This document shows, in pieces, positions 1 to 6,688 of a stretch of DNA of 39,369 bases. The position numbers and the translations under genes are program-made. The notes under the pieces are model-generated. The model was given only the letters and a program-made list of their open reading frames with translations. It had not been told where the DNA came from and did not search any database. Source of the DNA: Pelagibius sp. (GTDB lineage Bacteria; Pseudomonadota; Alphaproteobacteria; Kiloniellales; Kiloniellaceae); contig JANQMC010000133.1 of NCBI GenBank assembly GCA_028280305.1, forward strand, positions 1 through 39,369, written 5' to 3'. Position 1 is the stretch's first letter. Each line of letters begins with the position of its first letter.

Positions 1-149
1 TCTGGGATAGCCTGGAAGAACTGGAGGCCCTGCCGAAGGCCCGAACGCGGATCGTCCCATCGCTTTCGGACGATACGCGCAGCCGCCTCCAGGGGCCCCG
101 GCGGGACGCCCTGGCCCGCTGCCTGCTGCCCGCCGCCGACAACGCCTGA
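1..149 (+). CDS. C-terminal end of a probable FGGY-family carbohydrate kinase (partial)
   Basis: An open frame runs from the window edge to a TGA at 147-149 and encodes the last 48 residues of a protein. The tail begins WDSLEELEAL and continues with a segment of the type 'P-S-L-S-D-D-T-R-S-R-L', then a basic helix. This resembles the end of glycerol kinases and related FGGY sugar kinases, where a Trp-containing helix precedes a '[FI]-x-P-x-[ML]-[SD]-x-x-x-R' segment and a final helix. Only 20 bases separate it from the SorC-type regulator downstream, which fits a sugar or polyol kinase next to its regulator. The assignment rests on tail similarity only; the start and catalytic parts lie outside the window. 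Confidence 0.42.
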   Translation, partial: WDSLEELEALPKARTRIVPSLSDDTRSRLQGPRRDALARCLLPAADNA

Positions 150-169
150 AACCGGCCGGAGAGCAGAAG

Positions 170-1156
170 GTGTCGCGCATCAACGAGCTCAGGTTCATCG
201 CCCGCATCGCCCACATGTACTACATGGAGGGCAAGCGGCAGTCGGCCATCGCCGCGCAGCTTCACCTCAGCCAGGCCACGGTTTCGCGCATGCTGAAGCG
301 CGCCCACGATGAAAACATCGTGCGTATTTCCCTGGCCTCGCCGGAGGGAACCTATGCCGAGGCCGAAGCGGCGCTGCGCCGCCAGTACGGCCTGACGGAA
401 GCCATCGTCGTCGACTGCGCCGAAGACAGACAGGGGGCGATCATGTCCCGCATCGGCGAGGCCGCCGCGCATTTTCTGGAAACCACGATCCAGCCCGGCG
501 AGGTGATCGGCGTTTCTTCCTGGTCGCAGACCATCCTGAAGATGATCGACAACATCCACCCGATGAAGCAGGGCAAGGCTCGTTCCGTGGTCCAGTTGCT
601 CGGCGGCCTCGGCAATCCGAACGTCCAGAAGCACGCGACACAGTTGACCACCAGGCTGGCGCAACTAACCGGCGGCGAGCCGCTGATCCTGAGCGCGCCC
701 GGCGTCGCCGCATCGCGCGAAGCAAAGATCGTTCTGCTGGGCGACAGCTACGTCCGCGGCACCATCGAGCAATTCCGCAATATCTCTCTCGCGGTCGTCG
801 GCATCGGCGCCATCGAGCCGTCGCAGATGCTCGCCGACAGCGGCAACGTATTCTCTGAAACGGAGCTGGCTCAGGTGACAGCGGGCGGCGCCGTCTCCGA
901 AATCAGCCTGCGCTTCTTCGACGCCGAGGGCCGCGATGTGAAGACGCCCCTGGACGAAAGGGTGATCGGCATGACCACCGAAGAACTGCGGGCGGTACCG
1001 CGGGTGATCGCCTTGGCTGGCGGTCAATCCAAGACCGCAGCCATCGACGCCGCGCTGAAGTCCGGCGCTCTCGACATCCTGATCACCGACCGTTTCACAG
1101 CGGCCCGCCTCGTCGGCTTGCCCGTCGAAACCCAGGGTGCAGTGGCAGGCCTATAG
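170..1156 (+). CDS. SorC-family sugar-binding transcriptional regulator
   Basis: This is a 328-residue cytoplasmic DNA-binding protein with the layout of the SorC/DeoR-like family. Residues about 20-50 form a helix-turn-helix (QSAIAAQLHLSQATVSRMLK), and residues about 60-328 form the sugar-phosphate-binding domain related to sugar isomerases, with the typical 'GVSSWSQTI' ligand-loop segment near residue 113. Members sense a phosphorylated sugar and control the adjacent sugar operon. The start is a GTG at 170 preceded by a purine-rich GGAGAGCAGAAG. The probable FGGY kinase ends 20 bases upstream, so the two are likely co-transcribed, as in polyol operons such as the erythritol operon. The gene converges on the amidohydrolase gene with 32 bases between the ends, and no terminator hairpin is evident there. 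The sugar cannot be deduced. Confidence 0.85.
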   Translation: MSRINELRFIARIAHMYYMEGKRQSAIAAQLHLSQATVSRMLKRAHDENIVRISLASPEGTYAEAEAALRRQYGLTEAIVVDCAEDRQGAIMSRIGEAAAHFLETTIQPGEVIGVSSWSQTILKMIDNIHPMKQGKARSVVQLLGGLGNPNVQKHATQLTTRLAQLTGGEPLILSAPGVAASREAKIVLLGDSYVRGTIEQFRNISLAVVGIGAIEPSQMLADSGNVFSETELAQVTAGGAVSEISLRFFDAEGRDVKTPLDERVIGMTTEELRAVPRVIALAGGQSKTAAIDAALKSGALDILITDRFTAARLVGLPVETQGAVAGL

Positions 1157-1188
1157 CGCCACCGGCTTTCCCGAGAAGCAGGGTTGCG

Positions 1189-2526
1189 CTACGCCGTCAA
1201 GCGCAGGGCCGAACCCGGATCCTCCGGCGCTTTGTGGAATTTGCCGTCTTTCATGATTGCCACAAGGCGCTTGTGGTCCTGCAGAATACGGACGTCTGAC
1301 AAGGGATCGCCATCGACCAGCAGCAGGTCTGCCAGATAACCTTCGCGAATCTGCCCGAGTTCATTGGGCATCCCCATGATCTGGCCGCCGTATTTGGTCC
1401 CGGCCTGGATCGCCTCCATCGGCGTGAAGCCGAGCATGTCGACGAAGTACTCCAGGTCTTTGGCGTTGGTGCCGTGCGGCGTCCAGGCGAAGCCGTAGTC
1501 GCCGCCGATGAGCACGCGGATGCCGCGCTTGTGCATCTTCTGCATGGTCTCGATGGCGTTTTCCAACTCGCGCTCGTAGGCGATGGTGATCGGCGTCCCG
1601 GGCTTGATGCCGTAGTCACCGGCATTGCGTGCCGTGTTGATCAGCCAGGCCAGACCGGGCGCAACGAAGTGCTTGTCCTTGTTCGCCTCCAGCATGTCCA
1701 AGGCCTCTTCATCGCAGAAGGAAGCGTGGTAGATGATCTCGATACCGAACTCGACGCACTTCTTGATCGATTCCTTGGAGCGCGCATGGGCGGCGACGCG
1801 GCGGTGGCGGCGCTTCGCCTCGTTCACCGCCATGGCGATTTCCTCGTCGGAGAACTGATTTTCCTCCGCCCCCATGCCGGTAATCTCTTCGCCGGAGAGG
1901 TTGATCTTGATGGTGTCGACGCCCCATTTCATGAGCTGGCGCACCTTCAGGCGGACGTCCTCCGGCCCGGAGACAACGATGCCAAGATTGAGGCCTTCAT
2001 GGGGAATGTGCGGCAGGGTGGCGTCGCCCAGGCCGCCGACCGCGGTGATCTCCGGCCCTGCCGCGGTATAGCGCGGCCCGACAATCTTGCCCTGGTTGAT
2101 CGCATCGCGGATCACCACGTCGAGCCGCGGTTTGGCAGCCGCGGCGCCGTAGCCGGCGGTAAAGCCCGCATCGATCAGCAGGCGCGCCATCTGCACGCAG
2201 TTGATGACGTGTTCTTCCAGCGGCATCATCTGGATCGGATCAATGCCGGGGGCATTGTTCCAACTGAGATGCAGGTGGGCATCGATGAGACCGGGCATCA
2301 GCGTCATGCCGCGCCCGTCGATACGCTGGCCGCCATTGGCGCTCCAGCCATAGCCGCCGCCGGAGCGGGAGATCGACTTTATGCGGTTGCCCGCAACGGT
2401 GACCTCGCCGGAAAAAGGCTGTTCGCCGCTGCCGTCGAGCACGCGCACGTTGGTGAAGACGATCTCGCTCTCGCCGTTTCCGGTACTGCGGGCACCACCC
2501 CAACCGCCGAAACTGCTCTCTGCCAT
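1189..2526 (-). CDS. amidohydrolase-family metal-dependent hydrolase (prolidase-like)
   Basis: This 445-residue protein belongs to the amidohydrolase superfamily, TIM-barrel enzymes that hydrolyse amide or ester bonds using metal ions. Visible ligands are the HxH pair in GLIDAHLHL (His84, His86), a probable carbamylated lysine in DTIKINLSGEE (Lys208), His247 in VAAHARS, His267 in IIYHASF and an Asp in LIGGDYG (Asp343). The set fits the binuclear prolidase/imidazolonepropionase-like subgroup. The N- and C-terminal strands form the usual small beta-sandwich (EIVFTNVRVLDG; YLADLLLVDGDPL). No signal peptide is seen. A GGGAG ribosome site lies about 9 bases before the ATG. It is the last gene of the long minus-strand operon, 27 bases after the alpha/beta hydrolase, so it probably acts late in breakdown of the imported compound. 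The substrate is unknown. Confidence 0.85.
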   Translation of the reverse strand: MAESSFGGWGGARSTGNGESEIVFTNVRVLDGSGEQPFSGEVTVAGNRIKSISRSGGGYGWSANGGQRIDGRGMTLMPGLIDAHLHLSWNNAPGIDPIQMMPLEEHVINCVQMARLLIDAGFTAGYGAAAAKPRLDVVIRDAINQGKIVGPRYTAAGPEITAVGGLGDATLPHIPHEGLNLGIVVSGPEDVRLKVRQLMKWGVDTIKINLSGEEITGMGAEENQFSDEEIAMAVNEAKRRHRRVAAHARSKESIKKCVEFGIEIIYHASFCDEEALDMLEANKDKHFVAPGLAWLINTARNAGDYGIKPGTPITIAYERELENAIETMQKMHKRGIRVLIGGDYGFAWTPHGTNAKDLEYFVDMLGFTPMEAIQAGTKYGGQIMGMPNELGQIREGYLADLLLVDGDPLSDVRILQDHKRLVAIMKDGKFHKAPEDPGSALRLTA

Positions 2527-2553
2527 GTCCTGTCTCCCTCTGGTTCGCGATCA

Positions 2554-3342
2554 TTACGCCGCTTTATCGAGATGTGTTCGTAAAAGATCCGCCGACCGCC
2601 GCGGCGCTTCCATCATCATCCAATGCGCAACCGACGGAATGACTTCCAGCGCCGATCCGGCAATCTGCCTGTTCAACTGCTGCGCCATGGCGAGCGGCGC
2701 GACAGGATCGTTTTCTCCGGCCACCAGCAGTGTCGGGGCCTGAATGGCCGGATGATCCGCCGCCGCCGCCTCGCTCAAGGCTTCGCAATGGGCAGCGTAG
2801 CCGGCCGGTTCCTGGCGCATCAGGCTTTCGCGCACAAAAGCCGTCACCACGGGATTTTCCGCACGCGAGGCCGCGGAAACGCTGCCGCCAGCCACCGCCC
2901 CGGCGATACCGGCCATACCATCGCGGCGCGCGGTTTGGGCCCGCTCCTTAAGGGCCGTCTGCGCAGCCGGCGGCGGTTTCAGGATCGGCCCGAACAGGGT
3001 CAAGCTTAGCACACGCTCGGGGGCCGCCGTCGCAAGATACTGGCAGATCAGGGTGCCCATGGAGTGACCGACGAGATGCGCCCGTTCGACACCGGCGGAT
3101 CGCAGGGCGTCGCCGACGGCGCTCGCCAGCCCGCGCAGGCCTGGTTTCCCCGGGCGCAGAGCCGAACGCCCGGCCCCGGGCAGGTCCGGGCGCAGCACGC
3201 GGTACCCATCCAGCCGCTCCATCATGGGTTCGAAGCTGTTGGAACTGCCGCCGAGGCCGTGGATCATCACCACCGCCGCCCCCTGCCCCTGGTCTTCCCC
3301 CTGGTCTTCCATGACCAGACTGCCGAGATGCCGGTCAGCCAT
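2554..3342 (-). CDS. alpha/beta-fold hydrolase
   Basis: A 262-residue alpha/beta hydrolase with a complete catalytic triad: nucleophile Ser94 in GHSMG, acid Asp212 in AGENDPVAP and His240 in VAHWMMMEAP. The oxyanion-hole motif HGLGGS is at residues 28-33. It lacks a signal peptide and is therefore probably cytoplasmic. The family includes esterases, lactonases such as 3-oxoadipate enol-lactonase, and C-C bond hydrolases of aromatic ring-cleavage pathways, and the general look (short lid, SVAHWMMMEAP) is compatible with any of these. It starts 3 bases after the stop of the fumarylacetoacetate-hydrolase-like gene, so translation is likely coupled. The neighbouring hydrolase suggests successive hydrolytic steps on a ring-cleavage product, which is inference. 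A run of Gln/Glu/Asp near the N-terminus is a small low-complexity feature. Confidence 0.88.
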   Translation of the reverse strand: MADRHLGSLVMEDQGEDQGQGAAVVMIHGLGGSSNSFEPMMERLDGYRVLRPDLPGAGRSALRPGKPGLRGLASAVGDALRSAGVERAHLVGHSMGTLICQYLATAAPERVLSLTLFGPILKPPPAAQTALKERAQTARRDGMAGIAGAVAGGSVSAASRAENPVVTAFVRESLMRQEPAGYAAHCEALSEAAAADHPAIQAPTLLVAGENDPVAPLAMAQQLNRQIAGSALEVIPSVAHWMMMEAPRRSADLLRTHLDKAA

Positions 3343-3345
3343 GGC

Positions 3346-4212
3346 TCAAAAGGCCTCCACCGGATTCTCCAGGCTGCCGATCCCGCCGATCTCTACCTTC
3401 ACCCGGTCACCCGGCACCAAGTACTTCGGCGGCTTGAAGCCGATCCCAACACCGGCTGGGGTTCCCGTGGCGATGACATCACCGGGTTGCAGCGTGATGC
3501 CGTTGGAGATCGCCGCGATGATCGTCGGCACATCGAAAATCAGCAGGCCGGTGTTGGATTCCTGGCGCAGGTCCCCGTTGACCCAGCAGCGCACCGCGGT
3601 GTCGGAAAGATCCAAGGCATCGGCGGTCACCACCCAGGGCCCCATGGGACAGAAACTGTCCTGCGACTTGCCGATCAGCCACTGGCTGTGCAGCCCCTGA
3701 AGATCGCGCGCCGTCACATCATTGACGATGGTATAGCCCCAGACGTGGGACAGCGCTTCTGCCGCCGGGATGTTGCGGCCCGCCTTGCCGATAATCACCG
3801 TCAGTTCCGCCTCGTAATCGATGGCGGTGCTGACCGCGGGGTCGATCCTGATCGCCTCCCCGGCAGCGACTACGGATTCCGGCAGCTTGGAGAAGACAAT
3901 GGGTGCCTCCGGCACCGCGCCCTTGGCCGCCGAGCTGTCGAAACCGGAGGAGGCAAACTCCTGCGCATGCTCGTGATAGTTCTTGCCGACGCAAAAGACA
4001 TTGCGCCGTGGCCGTGGGATCGGTGCCTGCAGGCTGACCTCCTCTAAGGGTAAGGCATCGATGACCGAGGGCAGATCCTGGCCGATCAGGGCAGCCACGC
4101 CATCGATTTCCAAGTTCTCCGAGGTGAAATCGAAACGCTCGACAACACCCCGGCCCTCATCGACCCGGCCGACATGGAGGCTGTTTTTCCATGCGAACAA
4201 CGCAAGTTTCAT
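3346..4212 (-). CDS. fumarylacetoacetate hydrolase (FAH) family protein
   Basis: A 288-residue member of the FAH family, which includes 2-keto-4-pentenoate hydratases, oxaloacetate decarboxylases, acylpyruvases and ureidoglycolate lyases. Residues 73-85 (FCVGKNYHEHAQE) carry the family's GxNYxxHxxE signature. The metal ligands are Glu134 and Glu136 in DYEAEL and Asp165 in NDVTARD, with Lys182 in GKS, and GTPAGVG at 250-256 closes the active site. All expected residues are present, so it should be active on a 2-keto or 1,3-diketo acid. The ATG overlaps the TGA of the upstream fusion gene (TGATG, one shared base), indicating translational coupling. The substrate is not decidable from sequence; FAH plus alpha/beta hydrolase suggests C-C bond cleavage after ring opening. 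Confidence 0.9.
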   Translation of the reverse strand: MKLALFAWKNSLHVGRVDEGRGVVERFDFTSENLEIDGVAALIGQDLPSVIDALPLEEVSLQAPIPRPRRNVFCVGKNYHEHAQEFASSGFDSSAAKGAVPEAPIVFSKLPESVVAAGEAIRIDPAVSTAIDYEAELTVIIGKAGRNIPAAEALSHVWGYTIVNDVTARDLQGLHSQWLIGKSQDSFCPMGPWVVTADALDLSDTAVRCWVNGDLRQESNTGLLIFDVPTIIAAISNGITLQPGDVIATGTPAGVGIGFKPPKYLVPGDRVKVEIGGIGSLENPVEAF

Positions 4213-5696
4213 CAGAGGCTTTCCTCGTTTTCGTTCGGGATCAGGATGGTCGACGCCGTGGTTTCGCGGTTCTCCAGCGCGCGCTGCGCCTCCGCCGCTT
4301 CCGAGAGCGGGTAGCGGCGGCCGATCTCGACCGTGACCACCCGCCGGTCGATGGCGTGGAACAGACGTTCGGTAATGGCGGCAACCTTCGCCGGCGTGTC
4401 GGTGTAGTGAGCAAAGTTCGGGCGGGAAACCGTGGCCGAGCTAGCGGCCAAAGAGCCGATGTCCCAAGAGCCAACCGGCCCGGAAGCCTGCCCGAAACTG
4501 ATCAGGTGCCCGCAGGGCGCCAGCGCCGCCACGGAGTGGGCGAAGGTGTCCCGGCCGACGGCATCATAGATCACGTCGGCGCCACGCCCCTGTGTGAGGT
4601 CACGCACCTGGTCTTCAAGGCTCTGCGTGCCGGGCAGAATCACATGCCGCGCGCCGGCAGCACGGGCGATACGCGCCTTTTCCTCGCTCGAGGTCGCACC
4701 GATGACCGTCGCGCCGAGATGCGCCGCCCACTGGCAAAGCAAGCGCCCGACCCCGCCCGCCGGCGCATAGACCAGGACCGTTTCGCCCTGCTGAACCTTG
4801 TGCACACGATGCAACAGGAACTCGGCACTCATCCCCTTCAGCAGGCCGGCTGCCGCCGCCTCGGCGTCGATGCTGTCCGGCAAAGGCACCACCAGTTCAG
4901 CCGCCATGGTTCTGACGCTGGCATAGGCACCAACCGGCGGGCAGGCATAGGCGACGCGCTGTCCGGGTCGCAGATGACGCACACCCGGTCCGACATCGAC
5001 CACCACCCCCGCGGCCTCCATCCCCGGAGCGCCGGGCGGTTGCAGCAGATCAAAAGCGCCACTGCGGCAATAGATATCAATGAAATTCACGCCGATGGCC
5101 GTCTGGTGCAGGCGCACCTCGCCCGGCCCCGGCGGCGGTGCAGCAATGCGCGCGGGATGCAGTTCTTCCGGGCCGCCGTGGCGGTCGATCACCATCGCCA
5201 GACCGTCGATGGCGGCTCCGCCGGCGGCCCGTTGCAACGGCGCGGAAGAAGCTGGTGATCGCCGTTCGACGCGGGCCCGCACGGCCTCGAAGCCGGCGTC
5301 ATAGACGCCCTCCGCCACCAAGTCGGCCAGTTCCCGTTCACGGCCCTTCGGGGCCTCGAACTTCGAGCTCCAGGACCAGAAGGTCCGGTCGCCGTCGGTC
5401 ACCGGCTTCAACGACACCTCAGCCACGTAATTCATCAAAGGCACATCGCTTTCGACGATGGCATAGCGAAGGCGGCGATCCTTGTCGGAGAGGCTGAGCA
5501 GACGCTCCCGGATCCGCTCGCCCCCGCCGAGCACGAAGTTGCGCACGGAGCCGACCTGATCGGTCTTCTTTCCCCCTTCCAGTGCGCTGCGGTCGACCGC
5601 CGGGTGCCAGCGGTCATGACCGTTGAAGTCGCGCAGGACTTCCCAGACCGCCGCGACCGGGGCGTCCAAGATAGTACTGCGCGAGACCTTGATCAT
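4212..5696 (-). CDS. SRPBCC domain fused to NADPH:quinone oxidoreductase-like medium-chain dehydrogenase
   Basis: This 494-residue protein has two parts. Residues 1-145 are an SRPBCC (START/Bet v 1-like) ligand-pocket domain, similar along its length to the separate SRPBCC protein at 6246-6686 (shared features: RDFN, WHPA, DQVG, IRERLL, KPVTDG or TPVTDG). Residues 165-494 are a zinc-independent quinone-oxidoreductase-type dehydrogenase: a GroES-like N-part with 'GVNFIDIYCRSG' (202-213) and 'PGMEAAGVV', and a Rossmann part with AGGVGRLL (313-320) for NAD(P)H. No zinc-ligand cysteine cluster is seen. A low-complexity Ala/Pro linker (145-165) joins them, and the frame is continuous. The fusion may deliver a hydrophobic intermediate from the SRPBCC pocket to the reductase; this is inference. 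It sits mid-operon and overlaps the FAH gene by one base. Confidence 0.85.
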   Translation of the reverse strand: MIKVSRSTILDAPVAAVWEVLRDFNGHDRWHPAVDRSALEGGKKTDQVGSVRNFVLGGGERIRERLLSLSDKDRRLRYAIVESDVPLMNYVAEVSLKPVTDGDRTFWSWSSKFEAPKGRERELADLVAEGVYDAGFEAVRARVERRSPASSAPLQRAAGGAAIDGLAMVIDRHGGPEELHPARIAAPPPGPGEVRLHQTAIGVNFIDIYCRSGAFDLLQPPGAPGMEAAGVVVDVGPGVRHLRPGQRVAYACPPVGAYASVRTMAAELVVPLPDSIDAEAAAAGLLKGMSAEFLLHRVHKVQQGETVLVYAPAGGVGRLLCQWAAHLGATVIGATSSEEKARIARAAGARHVILPGTQSLEDQVRDLTQGRGADVIYDAVGRDTFAHSVAALAPCGHLISFGQASGPVGSWDIGSLAASSATVSRPNFAHYTDTPAKVAAITERLFHAIDRRVVTVEIGRRYPLSEAAEAQRALENRETTASTILIPNENEESL

Positions 5697-5736
5697 GGGC
5701 GATCTTCTCCGGCGAAACGCGAAGCAGAAGCTCCGG

Positions 5737-6210
5737 CTACTCCTTGAACTTCAGGTCACTGCCGTTGAACGTCGTGACCTGGGCGTACATCAGTCCGTCC
5801 TTGGTCACATAGGCGTCCGATCCGCGATAGGGTTCGGCCAGGAAATCAGCCTCCGCCCGCCATTGGACGTTCAGGGTGCCGTCGACCGTGAAGGTGTGCT
5901 CTGTCGTAAATACAAGCCCGCGAAGGCCGCCGTCGGAACGGCTTTTACAGAAGCCCGTAAAGAGCTTTCCGACCTCTTCCCTACCCTTGATGACAACACC
6001 GTCGGGCAGGTGGATTTCCACCTCCGGCGGGTACTGGGCCATCAAACGGTCCCAATCGCATCTGTTCAGCGCATCAAGGTGCTCATCGACTACCAATTGC
6101 GCGCCGGGTTGAACCACAAGGGGCGGAAGGTTTGGCTCATCCGCCATAGCTGGCGCTGTGGTGGCAATGGCCAGTATCACAGAAATCGTAAGGGTTCTCG
6201 TCATCGTCAC
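5737..6210 (-). CDS. exported NTF2-like (SnoaL-type) protein
   Basis: A 157-residue protein with a clear signal peptide (basic MTMTR start, hydrophobic core, likely cleavage after APAMA near residue 23), so it is probably periplasmic. The mature part looks like a nuclear-transport-factor-2/SnoaL-like domain: an early helix 'VVDEHLDALNRCDWDRLMAQYPPEVEIHL' type segment, a GVVIKGREEV loop where the family reads 'G.xG.eei', and four beta strands ending FNGSDLKFKE. The fold serves as cyclase, isomerase or ligand-binding scaffold. It lies between the two SRPBCC-encoding genes. A periplasmic NTF2-like protein next to a Liv-type importer could handle the substrate before uptake, but no catalytic residues can be assigned. 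Confidence 0.75.
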   Translation of the reverse strand: MTMTRTLTISVILAIATTAPAMADEPNLPPLVVQPGAQLVVDEHLDALNRCDWDRLMAQYPPEVEIHLPDGVVIKGREEVGKLFTGFCKSRSDGGLRGLVFTTEHTFTVDGTLNVQWRAEADFLAEPYRGSDAYVTKDGLMYAQVTTFNGSDLKFKE

Positions 6211-6245
6211 TCCTCCCTCTCGCTTAACTGAAATACAGATTCACT

Positions 6246-6686
6246 CTAGGCGTCCCCAAAACGCGCCTTCAACGCCGCAAAACCACCCTGGAACACATCG
6301 TTACCGATGAGGGCGACCAACTCGGCCTCACGTTCCTGCGCGCAGTCGAACTCAGCCGACCACTCGGCAAAGCAGCGCGCACCGTCCGTGACCGGCGTCA
6401 GCTTCACGCTGGCGACGTAGTTCTCCACCCCCATGGGGCTTTCCAGGATCGAATAGCTGCAACTGAAGTCATAGTCCGAGAGTGCGAGAAGACGTTCGCG
6501 AATGAAGCCACCGTCCTGCAGCCGAAAGGCGCGCACACAACCGACTTGATCGGCGGGCCCACCGCCCTCGATCCGGCTTTCCTTGATCGCCGGATGCCAG
6601 TCGGGCAAGGCGTTGAAGTCGCGGATCGCCGCCCAGACCCGCTCCGCCGAGGCGCCGATCACCGAGGAGGTGTAAACCTGCGCCAT
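6246..6686 (-). CDS. SRPBCC family protein (START/Bet v 1-like)
   Basis: A 146-residue single-domain SRPBCC protein of the polyketide-cyclase/PYR-like type, a helix-grip fold that binds hydrophobic ligands. Recognisable features are the N-terminal strand with SSVIGASAERVWAAIRDFN, the WHPAI motif, the IEGGGPADQVGCVRAF strand pair, IRERLLALSD and the long C-terminal helix. It is a paralogue of the N-terminal domain of the fusion at 4212-5696, and both probably bind the same or a related ligand. It starts 2 bases after the flotillin stop codon, so translation is likely coupled. No signal peptide is present. The function within the pathway is unknown. Confidence 0.87.
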   Translation of the reverse strand: MAQVYTSSVIGASAERVWAAIRDFNALPDWHPAIKESRIEGGGPADQVGCVRAFRLQDGGFIRERLLALSDYDFSCSYSILESPMGVENYVASVKLTPVTDGARCFAEWSAEFDCAQEREAELVALIGNDVFQGGFAALKARFGDA

Positions 6687-6688
6687 CC

